A stretch of 53,280 nt of DNA from Gammaproteobacteria bacterium (GCA_030429865.1 JAUIFX010000005.1:1-53280), one strand, 5' to 3'; shown: positions 6,846 through 15,541, numbered from the stretch's first letter. Numbers and translations are program-made. Notes: generated from the sequence alone by a model not told the origin.

Positions 6846-9758
6846 ATGTCCGCCCTCAAATCTGAACTCGACGGCCTGCCCGACAGCCTGACCCCGCTGT
6901 GTCAGCTCTCGGCGCACAGCCAGGCCCGCCTGCACGAGGTCGCGGAGTTCGTGCATTACGAGCGTGGCAACATCGTCTTCCGCGAGGGCGAGACGGACGG
7001 GTACACCATCTACCTGCTCGAAGGCACGCTCGAGCTCGGTAGTGGCGACCAGGTGCTGCGCCGCATCAGCGGCGGTACCGCCGAGGCGAACAGCCCGCTC
7101 GCCCAGCTGCAGCCCCGCCAGATGTCGGCACGCGCGCTGTCCGAGGTCGCGGTGCTGCGCCTGCCGCGGGAACTGCTCGCCGAATGCGTGGCGCGCGAGC
7201 TCGGCGCCGTCGAGGGCGCCGCGTTCCAGGTCGACGAAATCGACAGTGCCGAGCAGGACGACTGGATGACGCGCATGCTGCGCTCGAAGCTCTTCGCGCA
7301 GTTGCCCGCATCGAACATACATCGGATCTTCAGCCTGCTCGAAAGCATCGAGGTTCCGGCCGACGAATACGTCGTGCGCCAGGGCGAGCCGGGCGAGTAC
7401 TACTACATCATCGTCAACGGCCGTGCCGAGGTGACGCGCGCCGCGGGGCCGGGTGCGCCGAACTACCGCCTTGCGCTGATCGGGGCCGGTGACGCCTTCG
7501 GCGAGGAGGCGCTGGTCGGCGACGGCACGCGCAACGCCTCCGTGCGCATGCTCACCGCGGGCCAGATCGTGCGCCTCGCCAAGCAGGACTTCGTCGATCT
7601 CATCCGTGCCCCCTTGCTGAACGCGGTGACCCTGCCACAGGGGCGCGATCTCGTGGCGACCCGGGACGCGCAGTGGCTGGACGTCCGTTTCCCCGAAGAA
7701 CATGCCAGGAAGGCCATTGCCGGCAGTCTCAACCATCCCCTGAGCACACTGCGGATGCATTCCGGCCGGCTCGATACCGCCACGACCTACCTCGTCTACT
7801 GCGACGACGGCACCCGCAGCGCGGTAGCGGCTTTCCTGCTCGCCGAACGCGGCTTCGACGTGCACTACCTCGCGGGCGGGTTGGCCGCCCATACGGAGGT
7901 CGGTGCGGACGAACTCGACCTGAGCCTGCACGAGGACGACCAGCAGGCGCCGGTGGCACGGGGACCGGCACCGATCCCTTCGTCGCACCGCAGCGATCGC
8001 GACAACGATGTCGAGCCGGCGGTCAAGGCCGCCGCGCTCAGCGTCGAATCGGCCGTGGCGGCGCTGTCGGTCGACGATGCGGCGTCGGCGGCCGCGCCGC
8101 GTGCAGCGCAGGCACCGGCCGTGACCGACCCCGCGGCGGACGAGGCGCAGGCGCTGGCCGTGCGCGAAGCAGCGGCCAAGGCACGTGCGCAGATACAGCG
8201 CCAAGCCGCCAAGCGCATCGCCGCCGAGCGCGAGCGCGCCCGGGCAGCCCTCGAGCAGGCGCGGGCCGCGGCCGAGCGCGAGGCGCGCGAACGCCTCGAG
8301 GCCGAGCGCGAACGTGCCCGGATCGAGGTCGAGGCGCGCCTCGAGGCCGAACGCGAGCGGGCGCGCGCCGATGCCGAGGCCCGCCTGGAGGCGGAGCGCG
8401 AACGCGCCGGCCGCGCGGCGCGCGAGCAGCTCGAGGCCGAGCGCCGGCGTCTCGAGGCCGAGGCCGCCGAGGCGCGCGCCGAGCTCGCCGAGGCGCGCCG
8501 CTTGAAACTGGAGGCCGAGCAGGCGCAGGCAGCACAGGCCCAGGCCACGGCCGAGGCGGAGACGCGCCGCGAGCAGGAGGCGGCGCAGAAGCTGCAGGCC
8601 GAGCGCGAGCGTCTCGAGGCCGAGGCGGCCAAGGCGCGCGCGGAACTCGCCGAAGCGCAACGCCTCAAGGCCGAGATAGAGCAGGCTCGCGCAGCCGCCG
8701 AGGCCGAGGTGCAGCGCGAGCGCGAGGCGCAGGCGCGTCGCGTCGAGCAGGTCCGCGCGGAGATGCAGCGCCGGCTCGAGGAGGAAGAGCGCAAGATCAA
8801 GGAAAGCTATGCCTGGCAGGCCGAAGAGCTCAAGCGCCTGCAAGCGCAGAAGCAGCAGGCCGAGGCACGCCTGCGCGAGGAGCAGGCACGCGTACGCCGC
8901 CAGTCGGAGGAAGCGAGCGCGCGTCTCGCCGAGGCCCGCGATTACCAGCAGCGCCTCGAAGAAGTGAAGAAAGCGAGCGCCGCCGAGGCCGCGATGCGCG
9001 AGCGCCAGCAGCTCGAACTCGAGCGGCGGCTACGCGAAGAGCTCAAGCACAAGGTCCACTCGGAGCGCGCGCAGCTCGAGCAGGAACTGGCCCGCAATGC
9101 GGCCGAACTGGGGCGCGCGCGCCAGGAGCTGGACGCGGCCGAGGCCGCGCGCAAGGCGGCGGCCGAGGAAGCCCAGCAGATTGTCGCCGACGTCAAGGCA
9201 GCCCACGCACGGCGGCGCCTGCAGGAAGAATCGGAGATGCAGCTCGAGCGTGCGCGGCTCGAAACCGAGGCGAAGCGCCTGCGCCTCGCGCTGGAACTGG
9301 CCGAACGCGAGAAAGCCTCGGCGTTGGAAGAGCAGGAGCGCGTACGTGCGGAGATCGCCGAGCTACGCCGCAACGGCGCGCCTACGGGCCATGACCTGGC
9401 GCACGACCTCGAGGCCCTCGAAGCGCGCGCCGACGAAGCCGCGCGGCATCTTGCCGATACCGAGCGTGTACGGGCCGACGCCCAGGCCGCCGCAGTGGCC
9501 TCGGCGGGCGACCTCGCGGCGCACCGCGTGCACGAGGACCAGGTGCGCAGCTCGCTCAAGGACGAACTCGACGAGTGGCTGCGCGAGCAGACCGAGCTCG
9601 AGTCGAGCGACGTTCAGCAGAGCATCCTGGCCAACCAGAAAGCGCACCTCGAGCGCATCAAGAATCGCGCCGCGGCGGCCCGCGAAGCAGCCAAGGCGCA
9701 CAACCAGGCGCTGATCGACGAGCTCGCCGCGCGGTTGCGCGAGCCCGACGAAGACTGA
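6846..9758 (+). CDS. Double cNMP-binding / rhodanese / long coiled-coil protein (paralog 2)
   Basis: 970 residues. ATG at 6846 is preferred over the in-frame GTG at 6834 because GCGAGGA lies directly before it. The order of domains is the same as in the divergent paralog. Domain cNMP-1 is degenerate, with the same PLAQLQPRQMSA motif at 84-95. Domain cNMP-2 has FGEEAL at 218-223 and Arg229. The rhodanese Cys319 lies in CDDGTRS. A Pro/Ala linker is followed by about 520 residues of coiled coil dominated by RLEAERERAR-type heptads. The last 70 residues match the paralog (EL-x-E/D-W-x2-EQ, QK, RI, AARE, LR). There is no membrane segment, HTH or enzymatic output domain. Divergent placement and shared architecture indicate an old local duplication, and the two proteins could co-assemble. 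Two CRP-like boxes lie upstream. Confidence 0.88.
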   Translation: MSALKSELDGLPDSLTPLCQLSAHSQARLHEVAEFVHYERGNIVFREGETDGYTIYLLEGTLELGSGDQVLRRISGGTAEANSPLAQLQPRQMSARALSEVAVLRLPRELLAECVARELGAVEGAAFQVDEIDSAEQDDWMTRMLRSKLFAQLPASNIHRIFSLLESIEVPADEYVVRQGEPGEYYYIIVNGRAEVTRAAGPGAPNYRLALIGAGDAFGEEALVGDGTRNASVRMLTAGQIVRLAKQDFVDLIRAPLLNAVTLPQGRDLVATRDAQWLDVRFPEEHARKAIAGSLNHPLSTLRMHSGRLDTATTYLVYCDDGTRSAVAAFLLAERGFDVHYLAGGLAAHTEVGADELDLSLHEDDQQAPVARGPAPIPSSHRSDRDNDVEPAVKAAALSVESAVAALSVDDAASAAAPRAAQAPAVTDPAADEAQALAVREAAAKARAQIQRQAAKRIAAERERARAALEQARAAAEREARERLEAERERARIEVEARLEAERERARADAEARLEAERERAGRAAREQLEAERRRLEAEAAEARAELAEARRLKLEAEQAQAAQAQATAEAETRREQEAAQKLQAERERLEAEAAKARAELAEAQRLKAEIEQARAAAEAEVQREREAQARRVEQVRAEMQRRLEEEERKIKESYAWQAEELKRLQAQKQQAEARLREEQARVRRQSEEASARLAEARDYQQRLEEVKKASAAEAAMRERQQLELERRLREELKHKVHSERAQLEQELARNAAELGRARQELDAAEAARKAAAEEAQQIVADVKAAHARRRLQEESEMQLERARLETEAKRLRLALELAEREKASALEEQERVRAEIAELRRNGAPTGHDLAHDLEALEARADEAARHLADTERVRADAQAAAVASAGDLAAHRVHEDQVRSSLKDELDEWLREQTELESSDVQQSILANQKAHLERIKNRAAAAREAAKAHNQALIDELAARLREPDED
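8448..8771 (+). repeat. Two imperfect 54-residue tandem units inside the coiled coil
   Basis: A unit beginning RLEAEAAEARAELAEARRLK (from 8448) recurs 162 bases later as RLEAEAAKARAELAEAQRLK (from 8610). About the first 27 residues of each unit are nearly identical and the rest diverges. Upstream, at about 8300-8420, shorter RLEAERERAR modules repeat three times. The coiled coil seems to have grown by internal duplication. Confidence 0.65.
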
Positions 9759-9782
9759 GCGTGGCCGGCCGCGCGCCGCGCC

Positions 9783-10121
9783 TCAGCGGTGCGCCCGCGC
9801 GAGGTCGACATGCAGCGCGCCGTCGGGATGCTGCAGGAGCGCCCACAGCGGGCGCAGGTTGAGCAGAGCGACCTCGCCCGTGCAGCGATCGGCGCCATCG
9901 GTGCTGAACTCGAAGCGGTAGACGCGCTCGAGGGCCAGCGCGCCGCCATCGCGAAGCAGGCGTACGCGCGCCAGGACGACGGTCTCGTCGAGGCGTTGGC
10001 AGCCAATCTCGTCGCATACGCGTCGCGCCAGGGCATCGACCCGCTCGCGCGCCTGGGCCGAGTACCACCAGGCAGTGAGCAGCAGCGCACCGGCAGCCAG
10101 CCACAAAAGCTCGGTGTCCAC
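9783..10121 (-). CDS. DUF3301 membrane-anchored protein
   Basis: 112 residues. An N-terminal hydrophobic helix (LLWLAAGALLLTAWWYSAQ, residues 5-23) anchors the protein. A small domain follows with the DUF3301 hallmarks: RACxxxGxQxLDxTV-like (RVCDEIGCQRLDETV), LRRDGGALALERVYRFEFSTDG, and a closing LNLRP segment. This family is typical of Gammaproteobacteria and has no established function. It lies 7 bases downstream of the CPXCG gene on the same strand, so the two are probably one transcript. It is convergent with the 970-residue coiled-coil gene, 24 bases away. Confidence 0.88.
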   Translation of the reverse strand: MDTELLWLAAGALLLTAWWYSAQARERVDALARRVCDEIGCQRLDETVVLARVRLLRDGGALALERVYRFEFSTDGADRCTGEVALLNLRPLWALLQHPDGALHVDLARAHR

Positions 10122-10128
10122 CGGTCGT

Positions 10129-10320
10129 TCAGTCGTCGCCGCGCCGGGCGTCGACGGCGATCCGTCCGCCGGCGTCGATCGTGCAGTCCAGCAGCATGGG
10201 CTGGCAGCAGACTTCGCAGTCCTCGACGTAGCGTTGTGATTCGATGCTCATGTCGACCAGCACGCTGATCGGTTCGCCGCAGTAAGGGCAGACGATGGAC
10301 ACCTCTTCCTGGCCGTTCAT
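10129..10320 (-). CDS. CPXCG-motif zinc-ribbon protein
   Basis: 63 residues. Two Cys pairs, CPYCG (11-15) and CEVCC (35-39), form a probable zinc ribbon. The order CPxCG, acidic spacer, DCxVCC(Q)PM is diagnostic of the small CPXCG-containing cysteine-rich family (Cys_rich_CPXG), whose function is unknown. The extra Cys at residue 45 (LLDCTID) is also usual. It sits between yajQ and the DUF3301 gene, all on the minus strand with gaps of 29 and 7 bases, so the three are likely an operon. Confidence 0.9.
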   Translation of the reverse strand: MNGQEEVSIVCPYCGEPISVLVDMSIESQRYVEDCEVCCQPMLLDCTIDAGGRIAVDARRGDD

Positions 10321-10349
10321 GGCGGTGCGGCGTGCGCGCGCGGCCGTGC

Positions 10350-10832
10350 TCAGTCGCGGAAGTTGGTGAACTGCAGCGGGTAGCCCAGCTCGGCCTGCTT
10401 GAGCATGGCGATGACCTGCTGCAGGTCGTCGCGGCTCTTACCCGTCACGCGCACCTGGTCCTGCTGCATCTGCGCCTGGACCTTGAGCTTGCTGTCCTTG
10501 ACCAGCTTGACGATGCGACGCGCGAGATCCTTGTCGATACCCTCGCGGACGGTGATCGGCTGGCGGCTCTCGGCGACGTTGCTGCTCACCTCGCCGGCTT
10601 CCATGCAGTCGATGTCGATACCACGCTTGGCGCACTTGCCCTGCAGGATCTCGAGCATCTGCCTGAGCTGGAACTCGGACTCGGCAACGAGCGTAATGAC
10701 GTTGTCGGTGCGCTCGAAGCGCGCCTTGGTACCCTTGAAGTCGAAGCGGGTGCCGAGCTCGCGCACGGCCTGGTCGTAGGCGTTGGTGAGTTCGTGTTTG
10801 TCGACTTCCGAGACGGCGTCGAAAGATGGCAT
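10350..10832 (-). CDS. yajQ: YajQ family cyclic di-GMP/nucleotide-binding protein
   Basis: 160 residues, full family length. Diagnostic sequences are MPSFDAVSEVDKHELTNAYD at the start, RFDFKGTKA, QGKCAKRGID, VREGIDKDLARRIVKLVKDS, VQAQMQQDQVRVTGKSRDDL, and the C-terminal LQFTNFRD. YajQ proteins bind nucleotides. Some (XC_3703, and the Pseudomonas homologue) bind cyclic di-GMP and modulate transcription factors, and E. coli YajQ binds tRNA and nucleotides. ATG at 10832 follows a GGAGGG ribosome site. A strong promoter (10917-10945, minus) lies about 80 bases upstream. It is first in a likely operon with the CPXCG and DUF3301 genes. Confidence 0.96.
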   Translation of the reverse strand: MPSFDAVSEVDKHELTNAYDQAVRELGTRFDFKGTKARFERTDNVITLVAESEFQLRQMLEILQGKCAKRGIDIDCMEAGEVSSNVAESRQPITVREGIDKDLARRIVKLVKDSKLKVQAQMQQDQVRVTGKSRDDLQQVIAMLKQAELGYPLQFTNFRD

Positions 10833-10916
10833 GGGCGCCCTCCGCGGCCGCCGGCACCGAACCGGAAGGCCGGGTGCGGCGTAGTATGATGGTCACGCGC
10901 ACAAACGCGCCGCGCG

Positions 10917-10945
10917 ATTATATCGCCGCCCGTGCGGGCTGTCGG
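10917..10945 (-). promoter_or_regulatory. Sigma-70 promoter of yajQ
   Basis: Read on the minus strand: CCGACA (10945-10940), 17-base spacer, then a perfect TATAAT (10922-10917). Transcription would begin near 10910, leaving a leader of about 78 bases before the yajQ ATG. Confidence 0.6.
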
Positions 10946-11053
10946 GTACGTGGCGGCCGCACCGGCGGTGCGGCGCGCCGGAGCCCGCCGTGGCCTGCCG
11001 TGGCCTGCGCCGCGCAATCGCCTCATCCACCCCCCTCGACGCCGGAGCCGGCC

Positions 11054-11737
11054 GTGATAAAGGCCATACTGTTCGATCTCGACGACACCCTGTGGGACGC
11101 GGCGCCCGCCCTGATGCGTGCCGAGGCCGCCCAGTACGCCTGGATCGAACAGCACGCGCCGCGCGTCGCGGCGCGCTACCCCAACGAGGAGCTGCGCAAC
11201 CTGCGGCGCGATCTCGCCGAACGACGCCCCGACATCGCCCACGACTTCACCCGGCTGCGCATCGAGGCCCTTACCGAGCGCCTCCTGGAGTGTGGCTACC
11301 CAGCGACGCTCGCCGAGGACTGCATCGCCCATTTCGTCACCGTGCGCAGCCAGGTGACGCTCTACGACGACGTGCTGCCGGCGCTCGAGCAGCTGGCTCG
11401 CGACTACGCCCTGGTGGCGTTGACCAACGGCAACGCCGACCTGAGCGTAAGCGGCCTCGAAGGACATTTTCGCGCCTGTGTCTCGCCCGCCGAGGTCGGC
11501 GCACGCAAACCTGCGCCGGCGATGTTCCATGCCGCGCTGGCGCATGCCGGCGCCGATCCCACCGAAGCGGTGCACGTCGGCGATCAGCCGCTGTACGATG
11601 TCGAGGGCGCCCGCCGCGTGGGCCTGCGCACGGTATGGATCAATCGCACCCGCTCGGCCTGGCCGGCCGAGTATGCGCCCGCGCAGGCGGAAATCACGAC
11701 GCTCGGCGAACTCGGCCAGGCGCTCGGCCGGCTGTGA
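11054..11737 (+). CDS. HAD superfamily hydrolase (phosphatase)
   Basis: 227 residues from GTG at 11054, chosen because GGAG (11044-11047) lies 6 bases upstream and the HAD motif I follows at once. Motif I is FDLDDTLWD (nucleophile Asp8, acid/base Asp10), motif II is ALTNGNAD, motif III has the Lys of RKPAP, and motif IV is HVGDQPLYDVEGAR. The insert after motif I is a helical cap (C1), as in subfamily IA. The FDLDDTLW plus LTNGNA combination resembles YigB-type FMN/sugar phosphatases. Substrate cannot be set from sequence. It is divergent from yajQ and followed after 111 bases by the M16C protease. Confidence 0.9.
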   Translation: MIKAILFDLDDTLWDAAPALMRAEAAQYAWIEQHAPRVAARYPNEELRNLRRDLAERRPDIAHDFTRLRIEALTERLLECGYPATLAEDCIAHFVTVRSQVTLYDDVLPALEQLARDYALVALTNGNADLSVSGLEGHFRACVSPAEVGARKPAPAMFHAALAHAGADPTEAVHVGDQPLYDVEGARRVGLRTVWINRTRSAWPAEYAPAQAEITTLGELGQALGRL

Positions 11738-11848
11738 GGCTCCGGGTGACGAGATAATGGCCAGGTCATGGCGAGGGCAGGGCAGGAACCCGTTGCCCCG
11801 ACCTAAGCAGCCCGCTTCCCGACTCGAAACCGGAGCACCAACGACCGC

Positions 11849-14725
11849 ATGAGCAACAGCGCCTTCGAACCCGTCGCCAACGCCAGCATCGACTCGCTTG
11901 GCATCGAATTCACCGAGTACCTGCACGCGCCGACCGGCGCGCGTCACTATCACCTCGGATGCGAGGATCCGAACAACGCGTTCATGGTGGCGTTTCCGAC
12001 CCTGCCGCAGGACTCGAGCGGCGTGGCACACATTCTCGAGCACACCACGCTGTGCGGCAGCGAGCGCTACCCGGTGCGCGATCCCTTCTTCATGATGCTC
12101 AGGCGCTCGCTGAACACCTACATGAACGCGTTCACCAGCACCGACACCACGGCCTACCCGTTCGCTACGCAGAACCGCAAGGACTTCGACAACCTGCTCG
12201 GCGTATACCTGGACGCGGTGTTCTTCCCCCTGCTCGATCCGCTCGACTTCGCCCAGGAGGGTTGGCGGCTCGAGCTGGCGGAGGACGGGGCCGGGCTCCA
12301 GTACCACGGCGTGGTCTACAACGAAATGAAGGGGGCGATGAGTTCGCCCGTTGCGCAGCTCTGGCAGCACGTGCACACGGCGCTGTTCCCCGACACCATC
12401 TACCGCCACAACAGCGGCGGCGCGCCACTCGCCATTCCCGATCTGAGCTACGCGGCGCTGCGTGATTTCCACGCGCGCCACTATCACCCGTCCAACGCCG
12501 TGTTCATGACCTACGGCAGTTTTGCCGCTGCCGAACACCAGGCGCGCATCGAAGCGCTCGCCCTGGAACGCTTCACCGAGCGCCGCGCACCGCTGCTCAG
12601 CGAGGACCAGGCGCCCTTCACCGCGCCGCGTGTGAGCGAGCACGGCTTCGACGCCGACCCGGACGAGCCGCGCAACACGCACATCGTCTGGGCCTGGGTG
12701 CACGGCGAGACGGCCAACGTCGAAGATCTGATCGAGGCCCACCTGTTGTCGGGGCTGCTGCTCGAGCACGGCGCTTCGCCGCTGCGCCATTATTTCGAGA
12801 CGACGCCGTTGGCGGACGCGCCATCGGAGCTGTGCGGCGTCGACGACTCTGCATCCCAGCTCGTGTTCATCTGCGGCGTCGAGGGCAGCGAGCGTGAGCA
12901 CGCCGAAGCGCTCGAACGCGGCATGCTCGAGGTGCTCGAGCGGGTCGCGCGCGACGGCGTCGAGCGGGCCGTGTTCGAGGCCGCGCTGGACCGGCTCGAG
13001 ATGGCGCAACGCGATGTCGGCGGCGACGGCTATCCCTTCGGGCTGCAGCTGATGGGCCGCGTGCTGCCGGCGGCCATGCGGCGGCGCGACCCGCGCGCCC
13101 TGCTCGATCTCGCCCCGGTGCTCGAGCGCCTGCGCGGCGCGCTCGACGACGCCGACTACGTTGCGCGCCTCGCGCGCCGCGTGCTCCTCGACAACCCGCA
13201 CCGGGTACGCGTGGTGATGTTCCCCGAGGCCGGGCATGCCGCGCGCGACCAGGCGCTCGAACACGCGCGCCTCGTGCGCCTCCACGAGACGATGGATGCC
13301 GCGGCGCTGGAAACGTTGGCGATGTCGAGCCAGGCGCTGGCCGAGCGGCAGGCACGCGAAGACGATCCGGAAGTGTTGCCGCGCGTGACCCTGGCCGACG
13401 TGCCGCCGGCCGCGCCGTTGCTCGCCCCCGCCAGGCGCGACGCCGGCGAGGTGCCGGTGGCGGCCTACGAATGCGCCGCCAACGGGGTGTTTCGTGCCCG
13501 CGTCGCGTACCGGCTGCCCGCCCTGGATGCCACCGAGCTGGCGGCGCTGCCGCTGTTCTGCGAATACCTCACCGAGCTCGGCAGCGGGCCGGACGACTAC
13601 CTCGTGGTGCAGGAGCGCCGCGCGCGCGCTGGCAGCTTCCAGTCCTGGGCCGTGGTCCGTCCCGGCGCGGCCGATGACGGCACGCTCAGCGCCTGGTTGC
13701 TGCTCGGTGGCAAGGGCCTCGCACGCAAGCGCGAAGCGGTGCTCGATACGCTTGCCGGGATGCTCGCCGGTGCCCGCTTCGACGAGTCCGCGCGGTTGGC
13801 GGAGCTGCTGCAGCAGTCGTGCGCAGAGGCCGAGCAGTCGGTTACCGAGCGTGGCCACCAGCTCGCCGTGCTCACCGCCGCCGCGCCGCTGACGCCGGGC
13901 GCCGCGCTCGATGCGCTGTGGGACGGCCCGCCGGCGATCCGCGCGCTGCAAGCGGCGACGCACGACGAGCGCGCGATTGCCGCGTTATTCGCTGCTTTCG
14001 AGGGCATTCGCGCGAAGCTGCTCGCAATGCCGCGCGAGCTGGCCCTGATTGGCGACGCGGCGACCCTCGCCGGTCTCGCTCCGGACACGGCCGCGTTCGC
14101 GCCCGGCGGCGCGGCGGCGGCCGAAGCCTTCAGCCTCGACCTGCCCGGGCGGGCCGAGATCGACGGCTGGCTCGCGAACTCGCAGGTCAATTTCTGCGCC
14201 AAGGCGTACCGCGCGGTGCACGAGAGCCACGCCGACGCGGCGGCGCTCGCGGTACTCGGCCGTTACCTGCAGGACGGTTACCTGCACCGCGAGATCCGCG
14301 AGAAGGGCGGCGCCTACGGTTCGGGTGCAGCCTACGATGCCGACAGCCAGACCTTCCGCTTCTTCTCCTACCGCGACCCGCGCATCGGCGGCACGTTCGC
14401 CGACTTCGACGGCGCGCTGGCCTGGTTCGAGCGCGACGCTTCCCCGGAGCGTCTCGAAGAGGCCGTGCTCGGCACGATCCGCGCGCTCGACCAGCCGCGC
14501 TCGCCGGCCGGCGAGGCCGAGCGCGCGTTCATGGCCCACCTCGGCGGTCGTGACGATGCCATGCGCCGACGCTTCCGCGAGCGCGTGCTCGCGGTCGATC
14601 ATGCCGCCCTACGCGCGGTCGCGCAGCGCTACCTCGTTCCCGGGGCGGGGCGTCGCGGCATCATCGCGTCCGCGACCAGCGAGGGCGAGCTGGCGGCCGA
14701 CGGCTTCTCGCTTTCCCGCCTCTGA
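11849..14725 (+). CDS. M16C metalloprotease, presequence-protease-like
   Basis: 958 residues, cytoplasmic (no signal peptide). The inverted zinc motif is HILEH (His61, Glu64 catalytic, His65). The third ligand is Glu142 in GWRLE, exactly 76 residues after His65 as the M16 pattern demands. TTLCGSERYPVRDPFFMM and LNTYMNAFTSTDTTAYP after the motif are typical of M16C (PreP, falcilysin-type). The full two-half architecture, about 950-1000 residues, is present, including a C-terminal KGGAYGSGA substrate-binding segment. Members degrade peptides of roughly 10-70 residues inside a closed chamber. A weak GGAG lies 13 bases before ATG. A 12-bp hairpin directly downstream probably ends the transcript. 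Confidence 0.95.
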   Translation: MSNSAFEPVANASIDSLGIEFTEYLHAPTGARHYHLGCEDPNNAFMVAFPTLPQDSSGVAHILEHTTLCGSERYPVRDPFFMMLRRSLNTYMNAFTSTDTTAYPFATQNRKDFDNLLGVYLDAVFFPLLDPLDFAQEGWRLELAEDGAGLQYHGVVYNEMKGAMSSPVAQLWQHVHTALFPDTIYRHNSGGAPLAIPDLSYAALRDFHARHYHPSNAVFMTYGSFAAAEHQARIEALALERFTERRAPLLSEDQAPFTAPRVSEHGFDADPDEPRNTHIVWAWVHGETANVEDLIEAHLLSGLLLEHGASPLRHYFETTPLADAPSELCGVDDSASQLVFICGVEGSEREHAEALERGMLEVLERVARDGVERAVFEAALDRLEMAQRDVGGDGYPFGLQLMGRVLPAAMRRRDPRALLDLAPVLERLRGALDDADYVARLARRVLLDNPHRVRVVMFPEAGHAARDQALEHARLVRLHETMDAAALETLAMSSQALAERQAREDDPEVLPRVTLADVPPAAPLLAPARRDAGEVPVAAYECAANGVFRARVAYRLPALDATELAALPLFCEYLTELGSGPDDYLVVQERRARAGSFQSWAVVRPGAADDGTLSAWLLLGGKGLARKREAVLDTLAGMLAGARFDESARLAELLQQSCAEAEQSVTERGHQLAVLTAAAPLTPGAALDALWDGPPAIRALQAATHDERAIAALFAAFEGIRAKLLAMPRELALIGDAATLAGLAPDTAAFAPGGAAAAEAFSLDLPGRAEIDGWLANSQVNFCAKAYRAVHESHADAAALAVLGRYLQDGYLHREIREKGGAYGSGAAYDADSQTFRFFSYRDPRIGGTFADFDGALAWFERDASPERLEEAVLGTIRALDQPRSPAGEAERAFMAHLGGRDDAMRRRFRERVLAVDHAALRAVAQRYLVPGAGRRGIIASATSEGELAADGFSLSRL

Positions 14726-14734
14726 GTCCCTCGC

Positions 14735-14760
14735 GCGTCCGCGCGGTGCCGCGCGGACGC
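14735..14760 (+). terminator. Perfect 12-bp inverted repeat after the M16C protease gene
   Basis: GCGTCCGCGCGG (14735-14746) and CCGCGCGGACGC (14749-14760) are separated by TG only, so the real loop takes in some pairs. It begins 9 bases after the stop. No T-run follows. Confidence 0.6.
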
Positions 14761-14837
14761 CGGCGGCGCGGGATTGCAAAGCGCGCGCGGCTGCGCGAGG
14801 CTCGCCGTTTCCAGGCAGGTTGCCCGGAGGTGTCCCG

Positions 14838-15254
14838 ATGGAGATCGAGTTCGTCGCCGGCGACGCCGGCCATCGCGAAGCCGCGGCACTCGCGCGGGTA
14901 GTCGAGCGCGCGCTTGCCGACGGCCCTGACGACAGCGGCGAGCGCCAACTGCTCGAAATCCTGCGTGCCGCGGCCGACGCCAGGCTCGCCGGCGCGGGCG
15001 GGCCGCCGGACGCGGATCGCGGCGGTGCGCGCTGGTGGCATGGCTTGTTCGGCCCGACACGCCGCGAGATGCGCTTGAGCGCGCAGCGCAGCGCCGCGCT
15101 CGAACGCGCCGCGCGGGCCGAACGGTCCGCGTTCGAAGCCCTGGCCGAAACCGCCCGCGTGGCGCGCGAGCGGGATGCGGCGCTGGCCTGCCTGGCGCGC
15201 CTCGAGGGCCGGCAGGTCGATGACGACGACAGGCAGCCGCCGCGGCCGGCATGA
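14838..15254 (+). CDS. Hypothetical protein, helical
   Basis: 138 residues; no family recognised. ATG at 14838 follows an excellent GGAGG (14826-14830) at 7 bases, which decides the start. The N-terminal half is acidic with a helical character. Residues 62-75 (ARWWHGLFGPTRRE) contain an aromatic basic patch. The rest (RSAALERAARAERSAFEALAE) is an Ala/Arg/Glu amphipathic helix that could form a short coiled coil, ending in an acidic DDDD tail. No signal peptide. Its stop overlaps the next gene's ATG (ATGA), so the two are translationally coupled. The upstream hairpin separates it from the M16C protease gene. Confidence 0.7.
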   Translation: MEIEFVAGDAGHREAAALARVVERALADGPDDSGERQLLEILRAAADARLAGAGGPPDADRGGARWWHGLFGPTRREMRLSAQRSAALERAARAERSAFEALAETARVARERDAALACLARLEGRQVDDDDRQPPRPA

Positions 15255-15541
15255 CGGCGCCGCAAGTTGTCTCGACCTTGCTGGTGCCGATACTGCTGTC
15301 GTTCGCGGGCAGCGGCACGGCGTGGGCGGAGTTCCACACCTGGGTCGATAGCGCGGGGCGCCGGCACGTCAGCAACGTGGCGCCGCCCGGGCCGGACACG
15401 GCTGCTGCCGCGCAACCGTTCCGCCATCCGCACTCCATCGCGGCCCAGCACCGGCGCTTGCGCGAGACCCTGGCGCGGCGCGATGCCGAACTCGCACGCC
15501 GCGCGGCGCGCCGCGGGGAACCCGACGCAAGCTCCGAGTAG
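15251..15541 (+). CDS. Small exported DUF4124-like protein
   Basis: 96 residues. A signal peptide (VVSTLLVPILLSFAGSGTAWA) is followed by EFHTWVDSAGRRHVSNVAP, which resembles the start of DUF4124, a periplasmic domain of unknown role common in Proteobacteria (pattern Y-x-W-x-D-x2-G-x2-H-F/Y-S-x2-P). The remainder is an Arg/Ala-rich helix (RRLRETLARRDAELARRAAR). The ATG lies within the stop of the preceding gene (4-base overlap). The DUF4124 assignment rests on that short motif. Confidence 0.7.
   Translation: MTAPQVVSTLLVPILLSFAGSGTAWAEFHTWVDSAGRRHVSNVAPPGPDTAAAAQPFRHPHSIAAQHRRLRETLARRDAELARRAARRGEPDASSE

Noticed and set aside
4018-9758. Crp/Fnr-type transcription factors
   Set aside because: cNMP domains are present, but no helix-turn-helix follows; rhodanese and coiled coil take its place.
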